Assembly (NCBI GenBank): GCA_964483375.1
Contig: CAZABJ010000007.1
Span: 1 to 60,397 of the forward strand
Direction of reading: 5' to 3'
Length of the DNA stretch: 60,397 nt
From: JAUIEH01 sp964483375
GTDB lineage: Bacteria > Pseudomonadota > Alphaproteobacteria > Caulobacterales > Maricaulaceae
A model generated the notes under the pieces. It was not told where the DNA came from. It ran no database searches and saw only the letters and a program-made list of their open reading frames with translations. The position numbers and the translations under genes were made by a program. How positions within the stretch are numbered: position 1 is the first letter of the stretch; each line of letters begins with the position of its first letter. Below are positions 1 to 9,116 of the stretch, in pieces.

Positions 1-275
1 GTCTCACCCCGCACGCCCCGCCTGTAACAACGGCGATGGGCGCGCTTTTGGGGCATATCACGGGGGGACATTTGTCCGATGGCGGCGCGTTTCAGCCGAT
101 GAACGTGAATTTCGGCCTGTTTCCGCCGGTCGAGGCCCCGACACGGGACGCGTCGGGCGCCCGCCTGCGGGGCAAAGCCAAGGGTGTCGCGCGCAAACGC
201 GCCTGGTCCGCCCGCGCGCTTGCGGATTGCGACGCCTGGCTCGCCGCCCAACGTCCCCGTCAAGCAGCGGAGTAG
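1..275 (+). CDS. trmFO: TrmFO C-terminal fragment (tRNA m5U54 methyltransferase, folate-dependent)
   Basis: This is the 3' end of a gene that begins outside the window; the reading frame is open from base 3. The translation shows the conserved C-terminal stretch of TrmFO, PPVTTAMGALLGHITGGH followed by FQPMNVNFGLFPP. TrmFO is a flavoprotein that uses methylenetetrahydrofolate and FADH2 to make ribothymidine at position 54 of tRNAs in the cytoplasm. The last 40 or so residues are basic and less conserved. The stop is TAG at 273-275. The FAD-binding N-terminal half cannot be assessed here. Confidence 0.9.
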   Translation, partial: LTPHAPPVTTAMGALLGHITGGHLSDGGAFQPMNVNFGLFPPVEAPTRDASGARLRGKAKGVARKRAWSARALADCDAWLAAQRPRQAAE

Positions 276-395
276 CAGAGCCGAACCCACATCGGCGCAT
301 GGCGCATAGTGTCGGTATGTTCGAGCGTCGGACAAAACGCGCCGCCGATCGCGGAAACGCTTGACGCGGCGGCGGTGTTCATGGCCGGTGACGGC

Positions 396-1547
396 ATGAG
401 CACGAACGACCCCGATCGCCCCGAAGACGACGAACGCGACGCGGCTGACGCCGAAATCGCGCGAGAAACCGCTGATGAGGACGCGTCGTCCGAGGCCGAA
501 CCCGTGAGCGCGAATGCATCCGATCTCAATGATGCGGATGTCGAAGACGACGGGTCGGAGACCGATGAGCGCACGGCTTCAAAGGAAGACGCCGTAGGGG
601 ATGCGGAACGCGAGGACGACCTCGAAGACGAAGACGACGAGACCGACCTTGAGGAACATGACGCTGACGATGCTGGCGTTGATGAGGATGATCTCGAAGA
701 AGACGAGCTCGAAGAAGACGACCTCGATGAGGATGACTTCGACAGCGAACATGCCGAGATAGACGACGACGTCGTCGGCGAGGCCGAGCTTGAAGATGAG
801 GCTGAACCGGCCGAAGCCGATGGTGAGGCTGAGCCGGTCGGGGCCGAGCTTGAAGATGACGTTGAACCGGCCCAAGCCGATGATGCGGCTGAGCCGGTCG
901 AGGCGGCGGCGGCTGAAGACGCGCAGACCGTCGAGGCCCCGGCCTTAGAAAAAGACGCCGCAGGGTTCTGGGCGGCCCAATTCGCCAAGGGCGAGTTGGG
1001 CTGGGAACGCGACAACCTCAATCCCGCGTTTGAGGCTTGGCGCGCTGCGAACGCGATCGTGCCGCCGCTTAAAATCATCGTGCCCGGCTGCGGTCGCGCG
1101 CCTGAAGTGGCCGAACTCGCCGCTGAACCGAAGATTGACGTCATCGCGGTCGACATCGCTGACGCTGCGGTGGATTGGCAGCGCTCGACGCTCAAAAAAG
1201 CCGGTCTTCAAGCTCAGGTGGAGAAGGCCGACATCTTGAGCTGGAAGCCGAAAGGCTCAGTGGGCGCGGTGTATGACCAGACCTGCCTCTGCGCATTGCC
1301 GCCGGAAACCTGGCCGACCTATGAGCGGCAGGTCCATGGCTGGTTGCGCCGCCAGGGCAAGCTGTTCGTGCTGTTCATGCAAACCGGACGCGACGCCTCC
1401 CAGGGCCCGCCCTTCGATTGTCCCCTGGAGCGGATGCGCGAGCTGTTTTCAGAAGAACGCTGGCGTTGGGACGACCCGCCTTACGTGCCGTCTCCCCACC
1501 CGATGGGCCATTTGACCGAAATCGGCGTGGCGCTCACCCGCCGGTAA
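396..1547 (+). CDS. TPMT-like SAM methyltransferase with a long acidic N-terminal extension
   Basis: The C-terminal 200 residues are a thiopurine S-methyltransferase-type Rossmann methyltransferase. They contain FWAAQFAKGELGWERDN near residue 190, the SAM motif VPGCGRAPEVAEL near residues 229-241, an acidic residue at the next strand (VIAVDIADAAVD) and a VYDQTCLCALPPETW motif. Known members methylate small thiol, selenium or halide substrates; the substrate here is unknown. Residues 2-181 are dominated by Asp, Glu and Ala and include a 60-bp tandem duplication. That part is probably disordered and is not found in ordinary TPMT proteins. I chose ATG 396; ATG 381 and GTG 309 are in-frame alternatives, and none has a strong ribosome binding site. 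The 3' end overlaps the convergent MATE gene by 14 bases. Confidence 0.8.
   Translation: MSTNDPDRPEDDERDAADAEIARETADEDASSEAEPVSANASDLNDADVEDDGSETDERTASKEDAVGDAEREDDLEDEDDETDLEEHDADDAGVDEDDLEEDELEEDDLDEDDFDSEHAEIDDDVVGEAELEDEAEPAEADGEAEPVGAELEDDVEPAQADDAAEPVEAAAAEDAQTVEAPALEKDAAGFWAAQFAKGELGWERDNLNPAFEAWRAANAIVPPLKIIVPGCGRAPEVAELAAEPKIDVIAVDIADAAVDWQRSTLKKAGLQAQVEKADILSWKPKGSVGAVYDQTCLCALPPETWPTYERQVHGWLRRQGKLFVLFMQTGRDASQGPPFDCPLERMRELFSEERWRWDDPPYVPSPHPMGHLTEIGVALTRR
781..900 (+). repeat. 60-bp tandem duplication in the acidic domain
   Basis: Bases 781-840 and 841-900 are two copies of one 60-bp unit differing at 6 positions by direct comparison, about 90% identity. Each copy encodes a 20-residue unit of the type AELEDxxEPAxADxxAEPV. 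The unit is in frame with the methyltransferase gene. Upstream bases 600-760 are a less regular run of GAC, GAA and GAT codons. Confidence 0.9.
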
Positions 1548-2913
1548 GCGCGCTTCGGCGTCCCGGCGCGCTCAGGCCTAACACCCAGCTCACCGCAAGC
1601 GCTCCGGAAATCACATTCGCAATGGCGATGCCGATCAAGGCGCCCTTGAGCCCCGCGACATTGCCGCCTATCCACGCCGCCGGCGCGAGCAGCAAGAGCG
1701 CGCGACAGACGGTCATGGTCAGGCCGGGCAAAGGTTTGCCGAGCCCGTTGAACCCGGCCGATGCGGCCATGATCACGCCATAGCCGATGGCGGAGAGGGG
1801 AACGATCAAGAGATAAAGCCGGGTCGCCGCCTGAGCCGCCTCATTGTCGGTGAACGCCTCGGCGATGAACCCGCGCGCGAGCATCAAAACGCCGGCGATC
1901 GCCACCCCCCAAACGGCGGCGATTTTGAAGCTCTCGACAAACGCTTCGCGGACGCGATCGTTCAACCCCGCCCCGCTGTTCTGGCCGGTCACCGGCCCGA
2001 TGGAGGCCGACAGCGCGAACATCGGGATGATGGCCATCGCCTCCACCCGGGTGGCCGCGCCGAACCCGGCCACGGTGTCCGAGCCGAACCGAGCGACCGA
2101 GGCGATGACGAACGTCATAGCCATGGGATTGATGGCGTTTGAGCCGGCCGCGGGAATCCCCACCCGCGCGACTTCTCGCCAAGAGGCCCGTATCTGAGCC
2201 CAGCTCGCGCGCGAAAAGGCGATGAGTTTTTCCCGCCCCGCAATGAGAAACGCCGAGGCGACGAAGGCGATCAAATTCGCAATAAGCGTGGCGAGCGCGG
2301 CGCCGGAAACCTCAAGCCGGGGAAAGGGTCCGATTCCGAAGATCAACAGCGGGTCCAGGATCAGGTTCACCACCGCGATGGAAACCATGATGATGCTGGG
2401 AGCGATGGCGTCGCCGAGCGCGCGGAGCACGTTGTTCGCCATTAACGGCGCGACGATGAAGACGATGCCCAAATACCAGATCCGCATATAGTCGCGAATA
2501 TGGACCATCAGGGCTTCGCTCGCGCCCATGGCGGTGAACAACGGCTCAATCGTCGCCAGCCCCAAAGCCGAGACGGCGAGCACGATGATGAGCGTCAGAA
2601 CGAGCGCGTCGGTCGTGAGCCTGCGGACACGCTCGCGATCCCCGCCGCCCGCAGCCCGCGCGACAACCGAGGCCGTCCCCGCCCCCAATCCGATGGCGAT
2701 TGAGAACACCGCCATCGTCACAGGAAAGACGAACGAGACCGCGGCGAGTTCCTCAGGGTTCTCCGGGTTCAGCCGGCCAAGCCAAAACGCATCGACCAGG
2801 CCTGTGGTCATGCTTGCGAAGATGCCCAGGCACATCGGCCCCAGAAGCCGCATCAAATGCCCGAACACCGGCCCTTCGGTGAGGTCCCGTCCCCGTCGTC
2901 CCGCCACGCGCAT
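1534..2913 (-). CDS. MATE family multidrug/cation efflux transporter
   Basis: The 459-residue polytopic protein has about 12 hydrophobic segments arranged as two MatE repeats, the usual size for NorM/DinF-type MATE exporters. These move cationic or hydrophobic compounds out of the cell using a Na+ or H+ gradient. Recognisable stretches are LMRLLGPMCLGIFASMTTG at the start, GAGTASVVARAAGGGDRE after TM2, and ASIGPVTGQNSGAG at the start of the second half. It stands alone: its 3' end overlaps the convergent methyltransferase by 14 bases, and the maeB stop lies 60 bases upstream. The substrate cannot be predicted. Confidence 0.9.
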   Translation of the reverse strand: MRVAGRRGRDLTEGPVFGHLMRLLGPMCLGIFASMTTGLVDAFWLGRLNPENPEELAAVSFVFPVTMAVFSIAIGLGAGTASVVARAAGGGDRERVRRLTTDALVLTLIIVLAVSALGLATIEPLFTAMGASEALMVHIRDYMRIWYLGIVFIVAPLMANNVLRALGDAIAPSIIMVSIAVVNLILDPLLIFGIGPFPRLEVSGAALATLIANLIAFVASAFLIAGREKLIAFSRASWAQIRASWREVARVGIPAAGSNAINPMAMTFVIASVARFGSDTVAGFGAATRVEAMAIIPMFALSASIGPVTGQNSGAGLNDRVREAFVESFKIAAVWGVAIAGVLMLARGFIAEAFTDNEAAQAATRLYLLIVPLSAIGYGVIMAASAGFNGLGKPLPGLTMTVCRALLLLAPAAWIGGNVAGLKGALIGIAIANVISGALAVSWVLGLSAPGRRSALTGG

Positions 2914-2973
2914 GCTCCTCAGCCGGTCATGAACGGCCGGGCGCAGCGTGCGGCGCGACGGGTCTCCGCACGC

Positions 2974-5289
2974 CTACTCCGCGGCCACCGGCGCGTCGAG
3001 GACGGGCGCTTCGCGCCCCGCCAAGTCATAAGCAGCGATGGCGGCCATTGTCACGATGTCCGACACCGCGCTGCCCAATCGACAGATTTGCACCGGTTTG
3101 GACATGCCCATCAGCACCGGGCCGATGACGGTGGCCCCGCCCGCCGCGGCGAGCAGCTTCGTGGAAATCGACGCGGAGTGAATAGCCGGCATGATCAAGA
3201 TGTTTGCGGGCTCGGACAGGCGCGAGAACGGGTAGAGACGGCGATGGTCGGTATCCAGAGCGACGTCCGCGGCGATGTCGCCTTCATACTCGAAATCCAC
3301 GCCCTGCTCGTCGAGCAAGGCGACGGCTTCGCGGACTTTCTCGGTCCGCACGCCTGGGGGTTGGCCGAAGCTTGAGTAGGACACCATCGCCACCCGCGGG
3401 GTGAAGCCCAGCCGCGCCGCCGCTGCAGCGGCTTCTCGCGCGATCGCGGCCAGCTCATGGGCGTCGGGAAACTCCACCACATTGGTGTCGGCGATAAACA
3501 AAGTCCGCCCGCGCGTGAGGATCACGGACATCCCCATCACCCGCTCGCCCGGACGAGGGTCGATCACGCGGCGGACATCGGACAGCGCGGTGTCGAAATG
3601 TCGAGTGACCCCGGTGACCATGCCGTCGGCGTGGCCGGCCGCCACCATGCAGGCGGAAAACACGTTGCGGTCTTGGTTGACCAAGCGCTGAACGTCGCGA
3701 TGGAGGAAACCGTCCCGCTGCAGCCGCTCATAGAGGAAGTCGACATAGCCGGGGTTTTCGTCTGAAACCCGCGCGTTGACGATTTCGAGGTTCGCATCGG
3801 CCGGCACCCCGACCAGACGCATATTGCGCTGAACCTGCTCATCCCGCCCCACGAGAACCGCCTTCCCCAGGCCTTGGGCCTGGAAGGCGTGGGCGGCGCG
3901 AATAACGGCGGGTTCCTCGCCTTCAGCGAACACCACCCGCTTGGGTTCCGCGCGCACCGTGCTCTGAATGCGTTGCAAAAGCCTGGCGGATGGATCCAAC
4001 CGGCGCTCAAGCTCGCGACGATAGCCGTCCATGTCCCGGATGGGCTTGCGCGCCACGTCGGTGTCCATCGCCGCTTGGGCGACGAAGGGCGGCACATAGG
4101 AGATCAATCGCGGGTCGAACGGCGCGGGAATGATGTATTCCCGCCCAAAGGCCAACCGCCGTCCGGCATAGGCGGCGGCCACCTCGTCGGGAACGTCCTC
4201 TCGCGCGAGCTGGGCCAAGGCGCGCGCGGCGGCGACTTTCATTTCTTCATTGATGGTGCGCGCCCGCACGTCGAGCGCGCCGCGAAAGATGTAAGGAAAT
4301 CCCAGAACATTGTTGACTTGATTGGGGTAATCCGACCGACCGGTGGCCATGATCGCGTCGTCGCGCACGGCCTTGACGTCTTCTGGCGTGATCTCCGGGT
4401 CCGGATTGGCCATCGCGAAGATGATCGGGCTCGGCGCCATGGACGCGACCATCTCCTTGGTCACGATCCCGCCGACCGATAGCCCGAGCATGACGTCGGC
4501 GCCTTTGAGGGCGTCTTCGAGCGTGCGCTTATCGGTTTCCACGGCGTGCTGCGCGAGACGGGGATGGAGGTTGTCGCCGCGGCCGACATGCACCACGCCC
4601 TTGCGGTCGGTGACCAGCGCGTTTTCATCCCGCACGCCCAAGCGCTTGATGAGCTCGAGCACGGACAAACCCGCAGCCCCCGCGCCGACGACGGCGACTT
4701 TCACGTCTTCCATGCGCCGATTAGTGAGGTCGCACGCGTTCAGAAGGCCCGCCGCGGCGATGATCGCGGTGCCGTGCTGGTCGTCATGGAAGACGGGAAT
4801 GTCGAGCATTTCTCGAAGCCGGGCTTCGATTTCGAAGCAAGCGGGCGCGGAAATGTCCTCAAGATTGATGCCGCCGAACGTGGCCCCGAACCCCGCGACG
4901 CATTGAATGAATTCCTCCGCGTCTCGGTACTCGACTTCAATATCGATGGAGTCCACGTCGGCGAACCGCTTGAACAGGACCGACTTGCCTTCCATCACCG
5001 GCTTTGACGCCTGCGCGCCCAAATCCCCAAGGCCCAATATCGCGGTTCCGTTAGAGATGACCGCGACCGTGTTGCCTTTGGAGGTGTAGTCGTAGGCGAG
5101 GTCGGGGTCTTTGGCGATCGCCTTCACCGGCCAGGCGACGCCGGGGGAGTACGCCAGCGACAAGTCCCGCTGGGTCGCCATGGGTTTGGTCGCGTGGACG
5201 GCGATTTTGCCCGGCGTCGGATATTTGTGAAACGCCAGAGCTTCAGCTTCCGTGAAAGCCGGAGGCGCGCCGGGGTCGCCTTTATCCAT
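2974..5289 (-). CDS. maeB: NADP-dependent malic enzyme with phosphotransacetylase-like C-terminus
   Basis: The 771-residue protein has the MaeB architecture: an N-terminal malic enzyme (about residues 1-430) and a C-terminal phosphate acetyl/butyryl-transferase-like domain (about 440-771). The malic part shows LAYSPGVAWPVKAI, the metal-site segment PVFHDDQHGTAI and the nucleotide-binding GAGAAGLSVLELI. The enzyme oxidatively decarboxylates malate to pyruvate with reduction of NADP. The C-terminal domain in this family is generally regulatory (acetyl-CoA sensing) rather than a working phosphotransacetylase. The start at 5289 fits the family N-terminus, where LAFHKYPTPGKIAV follows closely. It is probably monocistronic. 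Confidence 0.95.
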   Translation of the reverse strand: MDKGDPGAPPAFTEAEALAFHKYPTPGKIAVHATKPMATQRDLSLAYSPGVAWPVKAIAKDPDLAYDYTSKGNTVAVISNGTAILGLGDLGAQASKPVMEGKSVLFKRFADVDSIDIEVEYRDAEEFIQCVAGFGATFGGINLEDISAPACFEIEARLREMLDIPVFHDDQHGTAIIAAAGLLNACDLTNRRMEDVKVAVVGAGAAGLSVLELIKRLGVRDENALVTDRKGVVHVGRGDNLHPRLAQHAVETDKRTLEDALKGADVMLGLSVGGIVTKEMVASMAPSPIIFAMANPDPEITPEDVKAVRDDAIMATGRSDYPNQVNNVLGFPYIFRGALDVRARTINEEMKVAAARALAQLAREDVPDEVAAAYAGRRLAFGREYIIPAPFDPRLISYVPPFVAQAAMDTDVARKPIRDMDGYRRELERRLDPSARLLQRIQSTVRAEPKRVVFAEGEEPAVIRAAHAFQAQGLGKAVLVGRDEQVQRNMRLVGVPADANLEIVNARVSDENPGYVDFLYERLQRDGFLHRDVQRLVNQDRNVFSACMVAAGHADGMVTGVTRHFDTALSDVRRVIDPRPGERVMGMSVILTRGRTLFIADTNVVEFPDAHELAAIAREAAAAAARLGFTPRVAMVSYSSFGQPPGVRTEKVREAVALLDEQGVDFEYEGDIAADVALDTDHRRLYPFSRLSEPANILIMPAIHSASISTKLLAAAGGATVIGPVLMGMSKPVQICRLGSAVSDIVTMAAIAAYDLAGREAPVLDAPVAAE

Positions 5290-5467
5290 CAGGGTCGGGC
5301 CTTTGATTGGCCGGCGCTGGAAGGACGTGGCGCGCTCACGCCCGGAGCGACGGCGGTAGAAGACGTCGGCGCGCTCTTAAAGGTCTACCGCCCCCTTACC
5401 GCTTTCGGAACCTGCCGCGCGCGCAGTTTTGCGTGATTGTTCGTGATCGCCGCCCAGACCTCCGCGC

Positions 5468-6580
5468 TCACGCGCCGAAAAGCGAACGCTCCTCGAGCTT
5501 TCGCCAGACCCGCCGCGGCAACTGCCCCATGCGCTCAAACGGCGTCGCCGCAGCGATCGTCTCCACCCCGCGCACCATCGCCATAACCGCGCCCGTCACC
5601 GGTCCAACCGTGACCACGCCGCGGCCGACCGAGATCACCCGGCTGGCCAGGCGCTCTTTGTAATCGCTCTCCCCCGTGCCCAGCCGCCAGTGGCGGACGC
5701 CTGAAGCGGCGGCGGCTTGGGCGACCTGAAACAAGGTCGTCAGGCCCGGGCTGTAGGCGCGCAGTTCAGGGTCGAACGCCATGAACCAGCCCTGCATGCA
5801 GGGGCCGTCGCGGAGATTCACATTCACCGCCGCCAGCCGGTCGCCTGCGCGCAATGTCGAGATCAGAGCCGTGAGGCGCGCGTCCGTACTGTTCGCCGCC
5901 GCCTGCTCCAGCATCAAACGCGGCCACGCCGCCTTGAACACGTTCAAATAGCCGGCCCGCGCCAATTTGGGGGTCTTCCATTGGACGAGCGCGTCCACCG
6001 CTGCCGGGTCGGGGTCGCGCAGCGTAAAGCTTAAAGGCCCCACCTCGCGAGCGAGCTTGCGCGAGAGCCGCTCTGCGGTCTGAACGAGTTTTTTCCGCGT
6101 CCGCTTTTTCTCTTCATAAAAGGCGTCAAAACCCTCGGAGAGATCGACGAGGTAGTCAGGCTCGGTCTCCTCCGCACGGTCGCCGAGCATCGGACAGGCC
6201 GCGCTCGCGGCGCTGAAGCCGAACGCCCGCACGCCCGCAAGCCGCAACAGGTTGTCTGCACGCAACATCGCGGCGGGCGCGCCTGGGACGGTCACGAAGC
6301 CTTGGACTTCATTGAGGCGCGGGGCCAGGGGCCGGGCGAGACCGGGACCGCAGAGCTCCAAGGCGGCGAAGGCGACCGGCGCGTTGTGGCGTCGGGCCAC
6401 TAAAGCCCGCGCGCCGGGACGAAAGCGGGCGGCGAGGCGCAAAAAGTCGGGAGACAAAAACGGACTAGGCTCGAGCGCGGCGTCAAGCGCGTTCCGCCAA
6501 GCGTGGATCTCGCGCGCGGTGAGCGCCTCGGCGGTCTTCAGCGACGCGCGGATAGCGGTATCCGCGGAGCTGCCGGTCAT
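5468..6580 (-). CDS. GNAT/BioF2-like (CelD-type) acetyltransferase domain protein
   Basis: The protein of about 370 residues resembles the FemAB/BioF2-like branch of the GNAT fold. It has a central basic helix (EEKKRTRKKLVQTAERLSRK) and then a C-terminal half with AVNVNLRDGPCMQGWFMAFDPE and RHWRLGTGESDYKERLAS, features typical of CelD-like proteins. Members transfer acyl or aminoacyl groups in exopolysaccharide and envelope pathways; the substrate here is unknown. I chose ATG 6580 because a GGGGGA-type ribosome binding site lies just upstream; an in-frame start at 6643 is less likely. It is divergent from ruvX, with about 140 bp between the starts. Confidence 0.75.
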   Translation of the reverse strand: MTGSSADTAIRASLKTAEALTAREIHAWRNALDAALEPSPFLSPDFLRLAARFRPGARALVARRHNAPVAFAALELCGPGLARPLAPRLNEVQGFVTVPGAPAAMLRADNLLRLAGVRAFGFSAASAACPMLGDRAEETEPDYLVDLSEGFDAFYEEKKRTRKKLVQTAERLSRKLAREVGPLSFTLRDPDPAAVDALVQWKTPKLARAGYLNVFKAAWPRLMLEQAAANSTDARLTALISTLRAGDRLAAVNVNLRDGPCMQGWFMAFDPELRAYSPGLTTLFQVAQAAAASGVRHWRLGTGESDYKERLASRVISVGRGVVTVGPVTGAVMAMVRGVETIAAATPFERMGQLPRRVWRKLEERSLFGA

Positions 6581-6722
6581 AGCATCCCCCAAAGAGCCTC
6601 CCCCTGGCCCTTGAATTTTTTGCGGGTGCGAATGGCCAGACACAAGCCGAAACGCCGGTGAGGCGAGGACGCGCCGCAGGCCGCAACTTGACAGCGCGTC
6701 CGGTCAGGGTAGGAGGCGCTGC

Positions 6723-7178
6723 ATGCCGCTCGTGTCCCTTTCCGAGCTGCCGCGCGAGGGCGCGCTCCTAGGGCTCGACCCGGGGACGAAGACCATCGGC
6801 GTGGCGGCCTGCGATCCCTCGCAACTGATTGCGAGCCCCGTTGAGACCGTTAAACGCGTTAAGTTTGGCGTCGACGCCGGGCGCGTCTTCGCGCTGTATG
6901 ACGAGCGGGCTTGCGTCGGCATGGTGCTCGGTCTGCCGCTCAACATGGATGGCGGCGAGGGCCCTCGCGCCCAGTCCGTCCGCGCCTTCGCACGCAATCT
7001 CATGGGTCTGCGCGACGCCCCGATATGTTTGTGGGACGAGCGTTTGTCCACCGCGGCTGTGGAACGCACGCTGCTGGCCGCCGATGCAAGCCGCGCCAAA
7101 CGCGCCGCGGTCATCGACAAGCTCGCCGCCGCCTTCATTTTGCAGGGCGCGCTTGACTGCCGCCAAGAAACCCGATGA
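6723..7178 (+). CDS. ruvX: Holliday junction resolvase-like RuvX (YqgF)
   Basis: The 151-residue protein fits the YqgF/RuvX family, an RNase H-like fold acting in Holliday junction resolution and 16S rRNA 5' processing. The first catalytic Asp is in LLGLDPGTKTIGVA (D19). The middle of the protein has GLPLNMDGGEGPRAQSVRAF, the second acidic cluster is DERLST, and the last acidic residue lies in AAVIDKLAAAFIL. An AGGAGG ribosome binding site lies 6 bases before ATG 6723, a strong start. The stop overlaps the next start by 4 bases (ATGA), so it is translationally coupled to the AEC transporter. Confidence 0.95.
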   Translation: MPLVSLSELPREGALLGLDPGTKTIGVAACDPSQLIASPVETVKRVKFGVDAGRVFALYDERACVGMVLGLPLNMDGGEGPRAQSVRAFARNLMGLRDAPICLWDERLSTAAVERTLLAADASRAKRAAVIDKLAAAFILQGALDCRQETR

Positions 7179-8095
7179 GCGCGACATTCGCCGGCGTCGC
7201 TCCGGTGTTTCTCATCATCGCCGCGGGCTGGGCGATCCGCGCGAGCGGATTGTTGCCGCGGCCCGCCTGGGCGGGCATCAACCGCTTGGCCTATTGGGTG
7301 ATGTTCCCCGCGGTTCTGTTCACCCTCTTGGCCGAAGCGGATCTCCGCCAAGCCGAAGCCGCCCGCTTCCTCGCCGCCGTCGCTTTGGGCTTTGTCGTCA
7401 TGGGGCTCTTGGCCTTGAGCCTCCGCCCGATGATGCGGTCGGTGGAAGGCCCCGCATTTTCGAGCTTTTTTCAGGTCTGCGTCCGGTGGAACGGCTTTGT
7501 GGTGCTGGCGGCGGCGCCCTTCGCGTTCGACGCGGAGGGGTTGGCGTTGGCGGCCTTGGTGTTCGCATCCGCCGTTCCCATTGTGAACGTGCTCAGCGTT
7601 TGGGCGTTGACGCGTTGGGGAGAACCGGGCGGACGCCGGGATGAGGCGCTGGTTTGGCGCATGCTGCAAAACCCGCTTATCGCCGCCAGCTTGGCCGGCG
7701 CGGCCTGGAGTTTGGCGGGTCTCCCGGTCGGAGGGCCTGCGTTCGACGCGCTGTCGCTGATAGGTCGCGGCGGCATGGCGGTCGCGCTGTTGGGCGTTGG
7801 CGCAGGGCTGAACCTGGCTGCGCTGAGAGCCCGGCCCGGCTTGGTGGCGCTTGGAACCGGCATGAAGATGCTGGTCATGCCGCTCGTCATGGTCGGACTT
7901 GCGATCGCGTTCGGCCTCAGCGCCTCGGCCACAGCCGTGATGGCCGCGATCGGCGCCTCCCCCAGCGCCGCGGCGTCCTATGTTTTGGCGCGCGAAATGG
8001 GCGGAGATGCGGAGCTGACGGCGGGCTATGTCACCGCCACCACCCTGTTCGCCGCGCTCGCCATGCCGCTGGCCATCGGGCTTGTTCTCGCCTAA
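7175..8095 (+). CDS. AEC family (auxin efflux carrier-like) transporter
   Basis: The 306-residue hydrophobic protein has roughly ten membrane segments in two halves joined by a short polar linker near residues 145-160. The length and pattern (APVFLIIAAGWAIRASGLLP at the N-terminus, GASPSAAASYVLAREMGGD near the C-terminus) are typical of AEC/YfdV-type permeases for malate, malonate and other organic acids. It sits between ruvX and pyrB with a 4-bp overlap to ruvX. An unrelated permease next to pyrB is common in alphaproteobacteria and does not prove a role in pyrimidine metabolism. Confidence 0.85.
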   Translation: MSATFAGVAPVFLIIAAGWAIRASGLLPRPAWAGINRLAYWVMFPAVLFTLLAEADLRQAEAARFLAAVALGFVVMGLLALSLRPMMRSVEGPAFSSFFQVCVRWNGFVVLAAAPFAFDAEGLALAALVFASAVPIVNVLSVWALTRWGEPGGRRDEALVWRMLQNPLIAASLAGAAWSLAGLPVGGPAFDALSLIGRGGMAVALLGVGAGLNLAALRARPGLVALGTGMKMLVMPLVMVGLAIAFGLSASATAVMAAIGASPSAAASYVLAREMGGDAELTAGYVTATTLFAALAMPLAIGLVLA

Positions 8096-8153
8096 TGCGG
8101 CTTGCCCGCGGGCGCGACCGGGCGTACCCAGAGAAAAATCTTGCGAGCCGGCC

Positions 8154-9116
8154 ATGACCGCCAGCACCGTTTACCTCTTCCCGCACCGCAACCTGTTGAG
8201 CATTCACGGCCTCAACCGGGTGGACGCCGAGATTTTGCTGGATCTCGCCGACGATTACGTCGCGCTCTCGCGCCAGGAAGACAAGAAAAAGCCCGTCTTG
8301 CGCGGCCGAACTTTGGTGAACTTGTTTTTCGAAGCGTCCACGCGCACCCAAGCTTCTTTTGAGATCGCAGGAAAACGATTGGGCGCGGACGTGATGAACA
8401 TGTCGGTCCGCACCTCTTCGGTCGCCAAGGGCGAAACGCTTTTGGACACCGCCGCCACGCTCAACGCCATGCGGCCCGACCTGCTCGTCGTTCGCCATCA
8501 ATCCTCCGGCGCGGTGAAGCTCTTGTCGCGGAAAGTCGACGGCGCAGTCGTCAACGCCGGGGACGGCGCCCATGAGCATCCCACCCAAGCGCTGCTTGAC
8601 GCGCTCGCCATCCGCCGCAGGCGCGGTTCGGTGGAAGGCGCGCTCGTCGCAATTTGCGGGGACGTGCTGCACAGCCGGGTCGCGCGCTCCAACGTCATTT
8701 TGTTGCAGCTTCTTGGCGCGCGGGTGCGTCTGGTCGCCCCGCCCACCCTGCTGCCTATGGGGGTCGAAAACTGGGGCGCGGAGGTGTTCACGCGCATGGA
8801 GGACGGGCTCGCCGGGGCTGACGTGGTGATGATGCTGCGCCTGCAGCGCGAGCGCATGGACGGCGCGTTCCTGCCCTCCACCCGCGAGTTTTTCCGCTTT
8901 TACGGCCTCACCCATGAGCGGCTGCGCGGCGCCGCGCCTGACGCGTTGGTGATGCATCCCGGTCCTATGAACCGCGGGGTTGAGATCGAATCCGCCGTCG
9001 CCGACGACCCCGCCGTCAGCGTCATCGAGGAACAAGTCGAAATGGGCGTCGCCGTCCGCATGGCCGTGCTCGACATCCTGTCCCGCAGCGACGCGGACCG
9101 GGAGGTTTTGGCATGA
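8154..9116 (+). CDS. pyrB: Aspartate carbamoyltransferase catalytic subunit
   Basis: The 320-residue protein catalyses carbamoyl phosphate plus aspartate to carbamoyl aspartate, the committed step of pyrimidine synthesis. The carbamoyl phosphate loop is FFEASTRTQASFE (STRT at 62-65). HPTQALLDA, HSRVARSN and VMHPGPMNRGVEI follow in family order. The start ATG 8154 gives the expected N-terminus ending in HRNLLSIHGLN. The 4-bp overlap with the dihydroorotase-like gene matches the class of ATCases that form a dodecameric complex with an inactive PyrC-like partner. No pyrI is present nearby. Confidence 0.96.
   Translation: MTASTVYLFPHRNLLSIHGLNRVDAEILLDLADDYVALSRQEDKKKPVLRGRTLVNLFFEASTRTQASFEIAGKRLGADVMNMSVRTSSVAKGETLLDTAATLNAMRPDLLVVRHQSSGAVKLLSRKVDGAVVNAGDGAHEHPTQALLDALAIRRRRGSVEGALVAICGDVLHSRVARSNVILLQLLGARVRLVAPPTLLPMGVENWGAEVFTRMEDGLAGADVVMMLRLQRERMDGAFLPSTREFFRFYGLTHERLRGAAPDALVMHPGPMNRGVEIESAVADDPAVSVIEEQVEMGVAVRMAVLDILSRSDADREVLA

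Noticed and set aside
260..1195. Long open minus-strand frame of Ser-rich composition opposite the acidic methyltransferase gene
   Set aside because: It is the mirror of Glu/Asp codon runs; poly-Ser content and no domain show it is not a gene.
6704..8167. Minus-strand open frame of 487 codons over ruvX and the AEC transporter
   Set aside because: Two well-supported genes occupy the other strand; the translation is Gln/Arg/Gly-rich with no domain. This is a GC-rich codon artefact.
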